From Acidovorax sp. (GTDB lineage Bacteria > Pseudomonadota > Gammaproteobacteria > Burkholderiales > Burkholderiaceae_C), in contig JADMJR010000140.1 of the NCBI GenBank assembly GCA_018780365.1, positions 1-32,047 on the forward strand: DNA of 32,047 nt, given 5' to 3'. Of the stretch, positions 24,884 through 32,047 are shown one piece after another. Numbering within the stretch: position 1 is the stretch's first letter; every line of letters starts with the position of its first letter. The notes beneath the pieces are model-generated. The model did no database searches. It was not told where the DNA came from and worked only from the letters and a program-made list of their open reading frames with translations. The translations under genes were made by a program, and so were the position numbers.

Positions 24884-25825
24884 TCACTTACGTTCGGCCA
24901 ACTTGACCAGCACCTGCAGCGCATGGTTCAGCGGCGTCGGCACCCCCAGGGCGGCGCCGCGCTTGACCACGTAGCCGTTCAAATGGTCAATCTCGGTGGG
25001 TTTGCCCCGGGCCAGGTCCTGCGCGGTGGACGAATACTGCCCTGGCATGGTGCTGGCAATGCCGCGCACCGTCGCCTGCACATCGCCCGGAATCGTCACA
25101 CCGTCAGCAGCCGCCACCGCCAGGCACTCGGCCACGATGTCGGCAATCACCTGCGTCACGCCGGGCACCTGCACCAGCGGGCCGTAGGGCTGCTGCGACA
25201 GGGCCGACAGCGCGTTATAGGCGCTGTTGAGCACCAGCTTGGCCCAGAGCGCACCGCGCACGTTGTCTGACACCTGGGTGGGAATGCCCGCCGCTGTGAG
25301 CTGCCGGGCCACCTCGTCGCTGCGCGGCGATGGTGCAATCACCAGCTCGCCCCGGCCGTGGTGCACCACATGCCCCGGGCCGCCCATGGCAGTGGCCACG
25401 TAGACCACGGCGGCAGCCACCGGGGTACTGGCGTCCAGCACGGCGCGCACCCGCTCGTCGTTGTCCACGCCGTTCTGCAGCGTCAGCACCAGCGTGCCGG
25501 AGGCCAGGTGCGGGCGCATCTGGCGCGCCGCGTCTTCCGAGTCGGACGACTTCACGCAGAACAGCACCACGTCTGCGCCGTGCACGGCACTGGCCTCGGT
25601 GCTGGCCGCCAGGGGCACCTGCACATCCAGCACGGCAGTCTGCAGCCGCAGGCCGTGCTGTTGCACCGCCTCCACATGCGCCTGCCGCCCGATGAGCGTG
25701 ACGGCATGGCCCGCCCGGGCCAGCAAGGCGCCAAAGTAGCAGCCCACGGCGCCCGCGCCCATCACGGCAAAGCGCAAAGGCGGGGTGACGAAATGGGCGG
25801 CAGGAAGCGAGGAGGATTCGGTCAT
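24884..25825 (-). CDS. panE: 2-dehydropantoate 2-reductase
   Basis: A 313-aa NADPH-dependent reductase of the ketopantoate reductase family, the second step of pantothenate synthesis. The Rossmann motif is MGAGAVGCYFGALLARAGH. LWAKLVLNSAYNALSAL holds the catalytic lysine, and KPTEIDHLNGYVV the conserved acid. The family has many paralogues of unclear substrate, and no panB or panC is nearby, so the symbol is tentative. It converges on metE and its stop abuts a repeat element. The start at 25825 is chosen over upstream in-frame codons because homology begins shortly after it. Confidence 0.85.
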   Translation of the reverse strand: MTESSSLPAAHFVTPPLRFAVMGAGAVGCYFGALLARAGHAVTLIGRQAHVEAVQQHGLRLQTAVLDVQVPLAASTEASAVHGADVVLFCVKSSDSEDAARQMRPHLASGTLVLTLQNGVDNDERVRAVLDASTPVAAAVVYVATAMGGPGHVVHHGRGELVIAPSPRSDEVARQLTAAGIPTQVSDNVRGALWAKLVLNSAYNALSALSQQPYGPLVQVPGVTQVIADIVAECLAVAAADGVTIPGDVQATVRGIASTMPGQYSSTAQDLARGKPTEIDHLNGYVVKRGAALGVPTPLNHALQVLVKLAERK

Positions 25826-25926
25826 GGAGCGTTTGCAGATGAGTGCAGCAGGAAGAAGAACAACAACGGTGAACACATGGTATCGCCCGAAAACCATGCG
25901 GCGGCGGGAGAGACCGGCCGTGTTCA

Positions 25927-25964
25927 TTGCAACCCAAACCCGATTGGCGCAAAATGCGCCAATC
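25927..25964 (+). promoter_or_regulatory. Promoter with 23-bp palindromic operator (ParD-like gene)
   Basis: GATTGGCGCA-AAA-TGCGCCAATC (25942-25964) is a perfect 10-bp inverted repeat. A promoter TTGCAA (25927-25932), 17-bp spacer, CAAAAT (25950-25955) places the palindrome over the -10 box, with AGGAGA just downstream. This is what autorepression by the antitoxin would need. Confidence 0.65.
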
Positions 25965-25975
25965 AGGAGATCGCC

Positions 25976-26317
25976 ATGTCCGCCACCCCTTTTTCGTCCG
26001 TCAAACTCCCCGCGCACTTGGTGGAGCAAGCCCGCCAGGCCGCCCAACCGATGCGCCGCTCGGTGGCCAGTCAGATCGAATACTGGGCCACGCTGGGCCA
26101 GATCGTGGAACACACCGGGCTGAGCGTGCAAGAGGCGCGCAGCGCCATCGAACAGTACGAAGCTGCCGCCGCGCGCACCGCTACGGCAGCTGCCCCCACG
26201 TCGGTCGATGCGCTCACTGCCCGGCTGTTGGCCGCGCAAACACGCGGCACCTTGGCGCAGCGGGTGCGTGAGGTGGTGCTGGAGAACCAGGCCAAGGCCA
26301 CCAGCCCTATCGATTGA
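25976..26317 (+). CDS. ParD-like antitoxin, orphan
   Basis: A 113-aa protein matching the ParD-like antitoxin family: SVKLPAHLVEQARQAAQPMRRSVASQIEYWATLGQIVEHTGLS. The first strand (SVKLPAHL) and two helices resemble a ribbon-helix-helix DNA-binding unit, and the long helical C-terminus would wrap a toxin. No toxin gene follows: 26318-26482 has no ORF that I can support, and the next gene is on the other strand. The perfect palindrome over its promoter suggests self-repression. It may have lost its toxin or have another role. AGGAGA seven bases upstream fits the start. Confidence 0.8.
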   Translation: MSATPFSSVKLPAHLVEQARQAAQPMRRSVASQIEYWATLGQIVEHTGLSVQEARSAIEQYEAAAARTATAAAPTSVDALTARLLAAQTRGTLAQRVREVVLENQAKATSPID

Positions 26318-26482
26318 CACGCCTGGTTGCAATCGCATATTCCAGGACCGCATGACCGCTGGTCCACCACTTCGAGACCCGTTGGTTCAGTGCTTTGGAA
26401 CCCGCTTGACCTGCCGCCTATACCCCCATCCGCCGCAATACTGAGGCAGGGGTGCCGACCACCGCAGTCCCTGTGACTCACA

Positions 26483-27172
26483 TCACGCGCGCTGCGAATC
26501 CAGTTGCTCGCTGCTCTTCGCCACCTCCTGCGCCTTCGCATAACTTTCGATCAGCAACTGGTACGGCGGGAAGACCGCGCTATAGGCCTCTGCCCATTGC
26601 AGCGCATCCTCTCGGTTCCAGGTCTTCTGCACCTCCGAGCACACAGCAGCAGTGTCCATCGGCACCACCCCGGCCTGCACGATGCGCGCCAGCGTGATCT
26701 CTTGCGCCATTTTCGAGTAGGTGCCCGAAGCGTCGATCACTGCGAACACCTGGTAGCCATCGTGCACGGCCGCGATACTCGGAAAGGCCATGCAAACGCT
26801 GGTAATAGTCCCAGCAATGATGAGCTGCTTGCGCCCAGTGGCTTTGACGGCGGCGACGAACTCCGGGTTGTCCCAGGCGTTGATCTCGCCCTTGCGCGCC
26901 ACGTACTGCGCATGCGGGGCGTACTTGTGGATCTCGGGGATCAGGGGGCCGTTCGGCCCCTGAGGCACAGAGGCTGTGGTGATGACCGGGATCTTCGCGA
27001 GGCTGGCGATTTTGGCCAGCGTCGCAGCATTGCTGCGCACTTCCGTGAAGGGCATGTCCTTGATGGTTTGGAACAGGCCGCTCTGGTGGTCGATCAGCAG
27101 CATCGCTGCGTTGTCGGGGTCGATGAGGGGCCGGGCGCCGTTGAAGTTGGCGATGGTGTTGGGGGTGCTCAT
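26483..27172 (-). CDS. YcaC-type isochorismatase-family hydrolase
   Basis: A 229-aa cysteine hydrolase. The catalytic set is Asp28 (LLIDHQSG), Lys94 in ARKGEINAWDN and Cys127 (TSVCMAF). Family members cleave isochorismate, nicotinamide or other amides; YcaC itself has no firm substrate. It is the third gene of a leftward pirin-ycaC-hydrolase operon, 10 bp after the second, with GAGGAG at a good distance. It resembles its neighbour along the whole length, so the two likely arose by an old duplication. Confidence 0.88.
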   Translation of the reverse strand: MSTPNTIANFNGARPLIDPDNAAMLLIDHQSGLFQTIKDMPFTEVRSNAATLAKIASLAKIPVITTASVPQGPNGPLIPEIHKYAPHAQYVARKGEINAWDNPEFVAAVKATGRKQLIIAGTITSVCMAFPSIAAVHDGYQVFAVIDASGTYSKMAQEITLARIVQAGVVPMDTAAVCSEVQKTWNREDALQWAEAYSAVFPPYQLLIESYAKAQEVAKSSEQLDSQRA

Positions 27173-27182
27173 GGTCGTCTCC

Positions 27183-27809
27183 TCATTTACCCTGGGTCAG
27201 CAGGGTGTGGCTGGTGATCAGGTTGCGGTAGTCGGGAATGTGGTTGGAGAACAGGGTGCCCAGGCCCTCCACGTCGTTGCGCCAGTCACGGTGCAACTCG
27301 CAGGCCGCGCCGAACCAGCTCATCAACTGCACGCCAGCCTGCGACATGCGGTTCCATGCCGCATTGCGGGAGATCTCGTTGAAGGTGCCCGAGGCATCGG
27401 TGATCACGAAAACGTCGAATCCTTCTTCGATGGCCGACAGCGCCGGGAAGGCCACGCACACCTCGGTCACCACGCCGGCGATGATGAGCTGCTTCTTGCC
27501 GGTGGCTTTCACGGCCTTGACGAAGTCCTCGTTGTCCCAGGCGTTGATGTTGCCGGGTCGGGCGATGTAAGGGGCATCAGGAAACTGGCTCTTGAGCTCC
27601 GGCACCAAGGGGCCATTGGGGCCGTTCTCGAAGCTGGTGGTCAGGATCGTCGGCAGCTTGAAGTAGCTGGCGATATCGGCCAACGCCAGAACGTTGTTTT
27701 TGAACTTGTCCGGGTCGATGTCGCGCACCAGGGACAGCAGGCCGGTCTGGTGGTCTACCAGCAGCACGGCGGCGTCGTTCTTGTCCAGACGGACGTAGGA
27801 CTTGGTCAT
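27183..27809 (-). CDS. ycaC: YcaC, isochorismatase-family hydrolase
   Basis: A 208-aa protein, the same length as E. coli YcaC and very close to it as I recall (VRLDKNDAAVLLVDHQ near the start, then RPGNINAWDNEDFVKAVKA). Asp19 and Cys118 (TEVCVAF) are present. At the site where the family has a lysine, this protein has Arg84-Pro85 while the neighbouring hydrolase has Arg93-Lys94. Such closeness to a gammaproteobacterial protein, if confirmed, suggests lateral transfer of the group. AAGGAG precedes the ATG. It follows pirin by about 140 bp. Confidence 0.88.
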   Translation of the reverse strand: MTKSYVRLDKNDAAVLLVDHQTGLLSLVRDIDPDKFKNNVLALADIASYFKLPTILTTSFENGPNGPLVPELKSQFPDAPYIARPGNINAWDNEDFVKAVKATGKKQLIIAGVVTEVCVAFPALSAIEEGFDVFVITDASGTFNEISRNAAWNRMSQAGVQLMSWFGAACELHRDWRNDVEGLGTLFSNHIPDYRNLITSHTLLTQGK

Positions 27810-27951
27810 GGTGAATCTCCTTGAGGTTGCAAAAGGCCCGGGATGGGCGGATAGGACGCAGCCGTGCCCTACCGGGGGCGGCATGCCCCCGGATGGATCC
27901 AAGCTGTGTCGAAAGAAAAGCGGCCCCCCCGTTCTGGGAGGCCTGCGGCAC

Positions 27952-28815
27952 TCAGGCGGTCATCTGCCCAAAGCGGCCGCTGTTGAAGTCGGCCATGGCC
28001 TGGCGGATCTCGGCCTCGCTGTTCATCACGAACGGGCCATGGCCCACCACGGGCTCGTTGATCGGCTCGCCCGACAGCCACAGCACGGTCGCTTCGCTGT
28101 TGGCCTCGATCTCTACGCCGCTGCCACCGCGGTCGAGGTGCACCAGTTGCCCTTCACGCGCGATGGCCCCGTTCACCAGCACCGTGCCGTGCAGCACGAC
28201 CAGCGCCAGCGTATGGCCTTCCTTGGCATCAAACCGACCCACGCTGTCCTGGCCGAGGCGGATGTCCCAAACGTCCATCGCCGTGAAGGTGCGTGCCGGG
28301 CCGCGATGTCCATCGAACTCGCCAGCGATCACCCGCACCCGACCCGCGCCTTCAGGCAGTTCCACCGATGGAATCTGCGTATCCAGCAGCGTCTGGTAGC
28401 CCGGCGCGGTCATCTTGTCCTTCGCGGGCAGGTTGACCCAGAGCTGCACCATCTCGATGGTGCCGCCGCGTTCGGTGAAGGCGCGCGAGTGGAATTCCTC
28501 GTGCAGGATGCCGCCACCAGCGGTCATCCACTGCACGTCGCCGGGGCCGATCAGTCCGCCCGCGCCGGTGGAATCTTTGTGCTCCAGCTCGCCTTGATAG
28601 ACGATGGTCACGGTCTCAAAACCGCGGTGCGGGTGCTGGCCGACGCCGCGCGGCCGTGCGGCGGGCTCAAAGCGCGTCGGCGCCGCGTGGTCGAGCAGCA
28701 GGAACGGGCTCAGGTGCTTGCCCAGGCCGTCGTAGCCGAACAGCGAGCGCACCGGAAAACCGTTGCCCACCCAGTGCGTGCGGGGCGCACTGTAGACACC
28801 GAGGACTTTCTTCAT
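27952..28815 (-). CDS. Pirin-family protein
   Basis: A 287-aa bicupin. The N-terminal metal site is complete, with His61 and His63 (QHPHRGFETVT), His105 and Glu107 (ILHEEFH). Bacterial pirins include quercetin 2,3-dioxygenases and redox-linked regulators of metabolism. The ATG at 28815 is chosen over 28821 because GGGAG sits six bases before it. It is the first gene of the leftward operon and divergent from a LysR gene 132 bp away, which is the probable regulator; pirin genes are frequently LysR-controlled in this group. Confidence 0.92.
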   Translation of the reverse strand: MKKVLGVYSAPRTHWVGNGFPVRSLFGYDGLGKHLSPFLLLDHAAPTRFEPAARPRGVGQHPHRGFETVTIVYQGELEHKDSTGAGGLIGPGDVQWMTAGGGILHEEFHSRAFTERGGTIEMVQLWVNLPAKDKMTAPGYQTLLDTQIPSVELPEGAGRVRVIAGEFDGHRGPARTFTAMDVWDIRLGQDSVGRFDAKEGHTLALVVLHGTVLVNGAIAREGQLVHLDRGGSGVEIEANSEATVLWLSGEPINEPVVGHGPFVMNSEAEIRQAMADFNSGRFGQMTA

Positions 28816-28947
28816 GCTCATCTCCCTGTGTCGCCGAGACGAAGGTCTTGGCCGATGGATAGAGAATATAAGGAGAACGATGAATGTGGTAGTTGGTAAT
28901 ATTTGCCATCAGAGTCCTATTTGAAGAACGATAAAAGGGGGTGTGCA

Positions 28948-29850
28948 ATGAAAGACCTGAACGATCTTTACTACTACGTGCAGGTGGTGGACCACGGCGG
29001 CTTCGCGCCTGCGGGCCGCGCGCTGGGTATGCCCAAATCCAAGCTAAGCCGGCGCATCGCGCTGCTTGAAGAGCGCCTGGGCACGCGCCTGATCCAGCGC
29101 TCCACGCGGCGCTTTGCCGTTACCGAGACTGGCCAGACCTACTACGGCCACTGCAAGGCGATGCTGGTGGAGGCCGAGGCCGCCGACGAGGCCATCGCGC
29201 TGACCCACGCCGAGCCGCGCGGCATCGCGCGCATGACCTGCCCAGTGGCGCTGCTCGATGCGCGCATCGCCGACATGCTGGCGGCCTTCATGGCCGCGCA
29301 CCCGCGCGTGGAGATCCACCTGGAAGAAACCAACCGCCGCGTGGACGTGGTCGGCGAAGGCATCGACGTGGCCATCCGCGTGCGTCCGCCGCCGCTGGAA
29401 GACAGCGACCTGGTGATGCGCGTGCTCGCCGAGCGCGGGCAATGCCTGGTGGCCTGCCCGCAGCTGTTGGCAAGCGGCATCCCCCAGTTGCCTGCCGACC
29501 TGGCGGGCCTGCCGAGCATGGACCTGGGCCTGCCGCAGCACGAGCATGTGTGGAATCTGATCGGCCCGGACGGTGCGCAGGCGGCCATCCGCCACCAGCC
29601 ACGCCTGATCACGCGCGGCATGCTGGCACTGCGCGCGGCGGCCGTGGCGGGGGTGGGCGTGGTGCAACTGCCTTCGATGATGGTGCGCGAGCAGATCGCG
29701 CGCGGTGAACTGGTGCACGTGATCCCGGGCTGGGCGCCACGGCGAGAAATCATTCATGCAGTGTTCGCCTCGCGGCGCGGCTTGCTTCCGGCAGTGCGGG
29801 CGCTGGTGGATTTCCTGGCGGAACGGTTCCAGGCGCTGGACGAGGACTGA
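28948..29850 (+). CDS. LysR-family regulator (pirin/ycaC group)
   Basis: A 300-aa LysR-type protein of the CrgA/DsdC-like branch. The HTH is YYYVQVVDHGGFAPAGRALGMPKSKLSRRIALLE. The effector domain contains GIARMTCPVALLDARIADMLAAFMAAHP and GIDVAIRV. AAGGGGG stands upstream of the ATG at 28948. The AT-rich 132-bp gap to pirin holds GAATATAAG and GGTAATATTTGCC; neither is a convincing operator. Activation of the divergent pirin operon is the expected role. Confidence 0.92.
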   Translation: MKDLNDLYYYVQVVDHGGFAPAGRALGMPKSKLSRRIALLEERLGTRLIQRSTRRFAVTETGQTYYGHCKAMLVEAEAADEAIALTHAEPRGIARMTCPVALLDARIADMLAAFMAAHPRVEIHLEETNRRVDVVGEGIDVAIRVRPPPLEDSDLVMRVLAERGQCLVACPQLLASGIPQLPADLAGLPSMDLGLPQHEHVWNLIGPDGAQAAIRHQPRLITRGMLALRAAAVAGVGVVQLPSMMVREQIARGELVHVIPGWAPRREIIHAVFASRRGLLPAVRALVDFLAERFQALDED

Positions 29851-29950
29851 ACGGCTGCCAGCACCTCGGTGGGGTGCACACGCTGAGGGCGACGATCAAT
29901 GACCCGAGATGGGAGATGAGGTCTAAATGTGGCTCTATCGCTTATCTGCA

Positions 29951-29978
29951 ATGCGTTGTAAGCTATATTTTTAATAGC
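29951..29978 (+). repeat. 17-bp hairpin repeat, copy 4
   Basis: GCTAT-ATTTTTA-ATAGC at 29962-29978, preceded by TGCGTTGTAA. Same 5-7-5 geometry as copies 1-3, in the gap between the LysR gene and marR. Confidence 0.65.
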
Positions 29979-30046
29979 AATTGACAACCATCACGGTTCG
30001 TCGTTTTACCCGCCAAGAACCCCTGAAGCCATCGTGGGTGTTTACT

Positions 30047-30077
30047 AATTGCCAAGACAATCATTGTCTAGTCAATT
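30047..30077. promoter_or_regulatory. 31-bp MarR operator dyad
   Basis: AATTGCCAAGACAAT, C, ATTGTCTAGTCAATT: arms of 15 bp matching at 13 positions, with a perfect AGACAAT-C-ATTGTCT core (30055-30069). It ends 13 bp before the marR start, where a repressor of its own operon would bind. TTGCCA at 30049-30054 may be a -35 box. Confidence 0.75.
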
Positions 30078-30090
30078 AAATTAACCCTCC

Positions 30091-30603
30091 ATGACTTCCA
30101 GCACCTCACAGCCATCGCAGCCCGGCCCAGGCTTCTACAGCCCCACCCAGCTTCAGCCCGAAGACAGCGTGGGCTACTTGATGCGCAAGGTGATGTCGTC
30201 CATCCGCACCCAGGCCGACGCCCAGTTGGCCTCCCACGATCTGACTTATGCGCAGTGGCTGCCGCTGTTCAAGCTCTCGCTGCGCGATACCTGCACGGTG
30301 GCCAGTTTGGCGCGCGACTTGGAGACCGACCCCGCCTCCATGACCCGCTCGCTGGACCGCATGGAAGCCAAGGGCCTGGTGCTGCGCGAACGCTCGACCG
30401 TCGACCGCCGCGTGGTGCAGCTCAAGCTCACCTCGGAAGGCCAGCGCATTGCGGCACTGGTGCCCCCCGTACTGGCCGACGTGCTCAACGGCCACATGAG
30501 CGACTTCACACATGACGAATGGCAACTGCTGCTGAGCATGCTGCGCCGCATGTTGGCGAACGGTGAAGCGCTGCGCCAGCAGCGCGGCACAGACACCGAC
30601 TGA
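30091..30603 (+). CDS. MarR-family regulator (EmrR-like)
   Basis: A 170-aa MarR-type winged-helix repressor. The fold is visible as YLMRKVMSSIRTQADAQLASHDLTYAQWLPLF, CTVASLARDLETDPASMTRSLDRMEAKGLVLRERSTVDRRVVQLKLT and a C-terminal helix for dimerisation. DRR in the wing is conserved. It stands 74 bp before a NodT-type efflux lipoprotein gene, the marR-outer membrane-emrA-emrB arrangement of drug efflux operons in betaproteobacteria. A 31-bp dyad directly upstream is its probable operator; a phenolic or drug-like ligand would relieve repression. Confidence 0.92.
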   Translation: MTSSTSQPSQPGPGFYSPTQLQPEDSVGYLMRKVMSSIRTQADAQLASHDLTYAQWLPLFKLSLRDTCTVASLARDLETDPASMTRSLDRMEAKGLVLRERSTVDRRVVQLKLTSEGQRIAALVPPVLADVLNGHMSDFTHDEWQLLLSMLRRMLANGEALRQQRGTDTD

Positions 30604-30677
30604 ACCAGCACCACGAACCCAGCACCACGCACCGTTTTCCTCCACACAACACCCCAAAAACCTTTCTGGAGAACTCC

Positions 30678-32047
30678 GTGAACACCCCATCACCCCTCCC
30701 CTCCACCCGCACGGCCTTGGCGGCGCACGTCGCTGTGTCAGCGCTGGCCTTGGCCGCAGCCATCCTTTTGGTCGGCTGCGCCAACCCCGGCCCCAGCCAC
30801 ACGCCGCTGGCACAAACCACGCCCTCGGCCTTGGGCCTGAATGCCTCAGCCACAGAAACTGCCGCGCCGTCCCAGTGGTGGAAGGCGCTGGGCGACGAGC
30901 AGCTCAACACCCTCATCGACACCGCGCTCAAAGGCAACCCCAGCCTGGCCGTGAGCCGCGCGCGCCTGGAGCAGGCCGTGGCCCTGAGCCAGGTGCGCGA
31001 AGCCGCCAACGGCCCCCAAGCCACCCTGGGCGTGGACGCCACCCGCCAGCGCTACACCGCCAACGGCCTGGTGCCCGCGCCGGTCGCAGGCAACACCTAC
31101 AACAGCGGCACCGTGCAGGCCTCGCTGAGCTGGTCGCCCGACTTCTTCGGCCAGCACGCCGCCGAGCTGCAGGCCGCCCTGGGCCAGGCCCGCGCCGCCC
31201 AGGCCGATGCGGCAGCAGCCGCCAACACCCTGGCCGCCCAGGTGGGCCGCAGCTATGTGGCGCTGGCCCGGCTGGTGGCCCAGCGCGATGTAGCTGCGCG
31301 CGCGCTGGCGCAGCGGCAAGAACAACGCAAGCTCACCCAAGAGCGCACCGCCGCAGGCCTGGACAGCCAGGTTGAGCTGACCCAGGCCCAGGGCGCCGTG
31401 CCCGATGCCCGCACACAAATCGAAGCGCTCGAAGAGCAGATCACCCTGGGCCGCCGCCAACTGGCCGTGCTGACCGGCCAGGCGCCCGACGCCCTGCCCC
31501 AGCTCACACCCCGCCTTGCAGCCCTGCAACCCACCGCCGTGCCCGAGGTGCTGGGCGCCGACCTGCTGGGCCGCCGCCCCGATGTGGTGGCTGCGCGCTG
31601 GCGCGTGGAAGCTGCGACGCAAGGCGTGAACAGCGCACGCAGCGAGTTCTATCCCAACATCAACATCGGTGCCTTCATCGGCCTGAACTCGCTGGGGTTG
31701 GACCGGCTGTTCAACGGCAGCTCGCGCCAGATGGGCGTGACGCCCGCGCTGCGCCTGCCGATCTTTGACGGTGGCCGCCTGCGCGCCCAGCTGGGCGGCC
31801 GCGCGGCCGAGCTGGACGCCGCCATCGCCCAATACAACGGCGCCGTGCTCGATGCGGTGAAGGAAGCGGGCGACGCGATGGCCTCCATCCAGTCGCTCAC
31901 CCGCCAGCAAACGCTGCAGGACGAGGCCGTGGCCAGCGCCGAAAAAGCCTACCGCTTTGCGCAGGAGCGCTACCGCGCGGGCCTGGGCAACTACCTGGTG
32001 GTGCTGAGCACCGAAAGCCAGGTGCTGGCCCAGCGCCGCCTGGCCGT
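30678..32047 (+). CDS. NodT-family RND/EmrAB-type outer-membrane efflux lipoprotein (3' partial)
   Basis: About 456 residues are visible; the gene runs past the right edge. It starts at GTG (30678) with GGAG six bases before it. The lipobox LVGC gives lipidated Cys34. The body is TolC-like: QWWKALGDEQLNTLIDTALKGNPSLAVSRARLEQA, YVALARLVAQRDVA and LLGRRPDVVAARWRVEAATQGVNSARSEFYPNINI (the RRPDV motif of the NodT group), then AYRFAQERYRAGLGNYLVVL. The trimer forms a channel through the outer membrane. Probably the second gene of a MarR-controlled efflux operon, with adaptor and pump downstream. Confidence 0.93.
   Translation, partial: MNTPSPLPSTRTALAAHVAVSALALAAAILLVGCANPGPSHTPLAQTTPSALGLNASATETAAPSQWWKALGDEQLNTLIDTALKGNPSLAVSRARLEQAVALSQVREAANGPQATLGVDATRQRYTANGLVPAPVAGNTYNSGTVQASLSWSPDFFGQHAAELQAALGQARAAQADAAAAANTLAAQVGRSYVALARLVAQRDVAARALAQRQEQRKLTQERTAAGLDSQVELTQAQGAVPDARTQIEALEEQITLGRRQLAVLTGQAPDALPQLTPRLAALQPTAVPEVLGADLLGRRPDVVAARWRVEAATQGVNSARSEFYPNINIGAFIGLNSLGLDRLFNGSSRQMGVTPALRLPIFDGGRLRAQLGGRAAELDAAIAQYNGAVLDAVKEAGDAMASIQSLTRQQTLQDEAVASAEKAYRFAQERYRAGLGNYLVVLSTESQVLAQRRLA

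Noticed and set aside
26318-26482. A toxin gene downstream of the ParD-like antitoxin
   Set aside because: No open frame with a ribosome binding site and a toxin-like sequence is present in these 165 bp.

Overview
The window looks like chromosomal DNA of a GC-rich betaproteobacterium, most likely of the family Comamonadaceae (Acidovorax-like). This rests on four things: strong GC bias at third codon positions, two Bug-family (TctC-type) periplasmic receptors, the acnD/prpF form of the methylcitrate cycle, and short intergenic repeats of a kind I associate with that family. The genus is inferred. I saw no rRNA, tRNA, CRISPR array, prophage or intact insertion sequence.

Layout. (1) 1-3948: the end of a propionate (2-methylcitrate) operon, acnD (5' cut) and prpF, split by a small DUF559 nuclease-like gene lying inside GC-rich palindromic repeats; then an isocitrate lyase/PEP mutase family gene. 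(2) 4039-8127: a PAS-GAF-GGDEF diguanylate cyclase, a four-helix membrane protein and an ABC exporter. (3) 8271-10445: a probable metal-homeostasis group of Fur-family regulator, small His-rich exported protein and an AztD-like zinc-chaperone lipoprotein. (4) 10482-13114: a Sel1-repeat membrane protein and a small HTH protein. (5) 13115-13568: no gene, but a MITE-like element with 23-bp inverted ends and a second repeat family. (6) 13569-19819: a sugar-acid region. A lactonase and a Bug receptor run left; a Bug receptor and kdgD (glucarate/galactarate catabolism) run right from a shared 370-bp regulatory region. A lipoprotein and a 2-hydroxyacid dehydrogenase follow. (7) 19921-24763: a LysR/SnoaL-like divergent pair, then metR and metE. 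(8) 24884-26317: panE and an orphan ParD-like antitoxin behind a 23-bp palindrome. (9) 26483-29850: pirin plus two YcaC-type hydrolases under a divergent LysR gene. (10) 30091-32047: marR with a 31-bp dyad, then a NodT-type outer-membrane efflux lipoprotein cut by the right edge, which looks like the start of an emrRAB-type efflux operon.

Three short repeat families recur. The first is a GC-rich palindrome around the DUF559 gene. The second is a 17-bp GCTAT-N7-ATAGC hairpin found four times. The third is a CCCCCTGAGTCGC element found three times, each time just behind a stop codon and in the same orientation to the gene. The DUF559/palindrome cassette is my best candidate for an undescribed system. 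The MITE, the ParD-like operator and the orphan AztD group come next.
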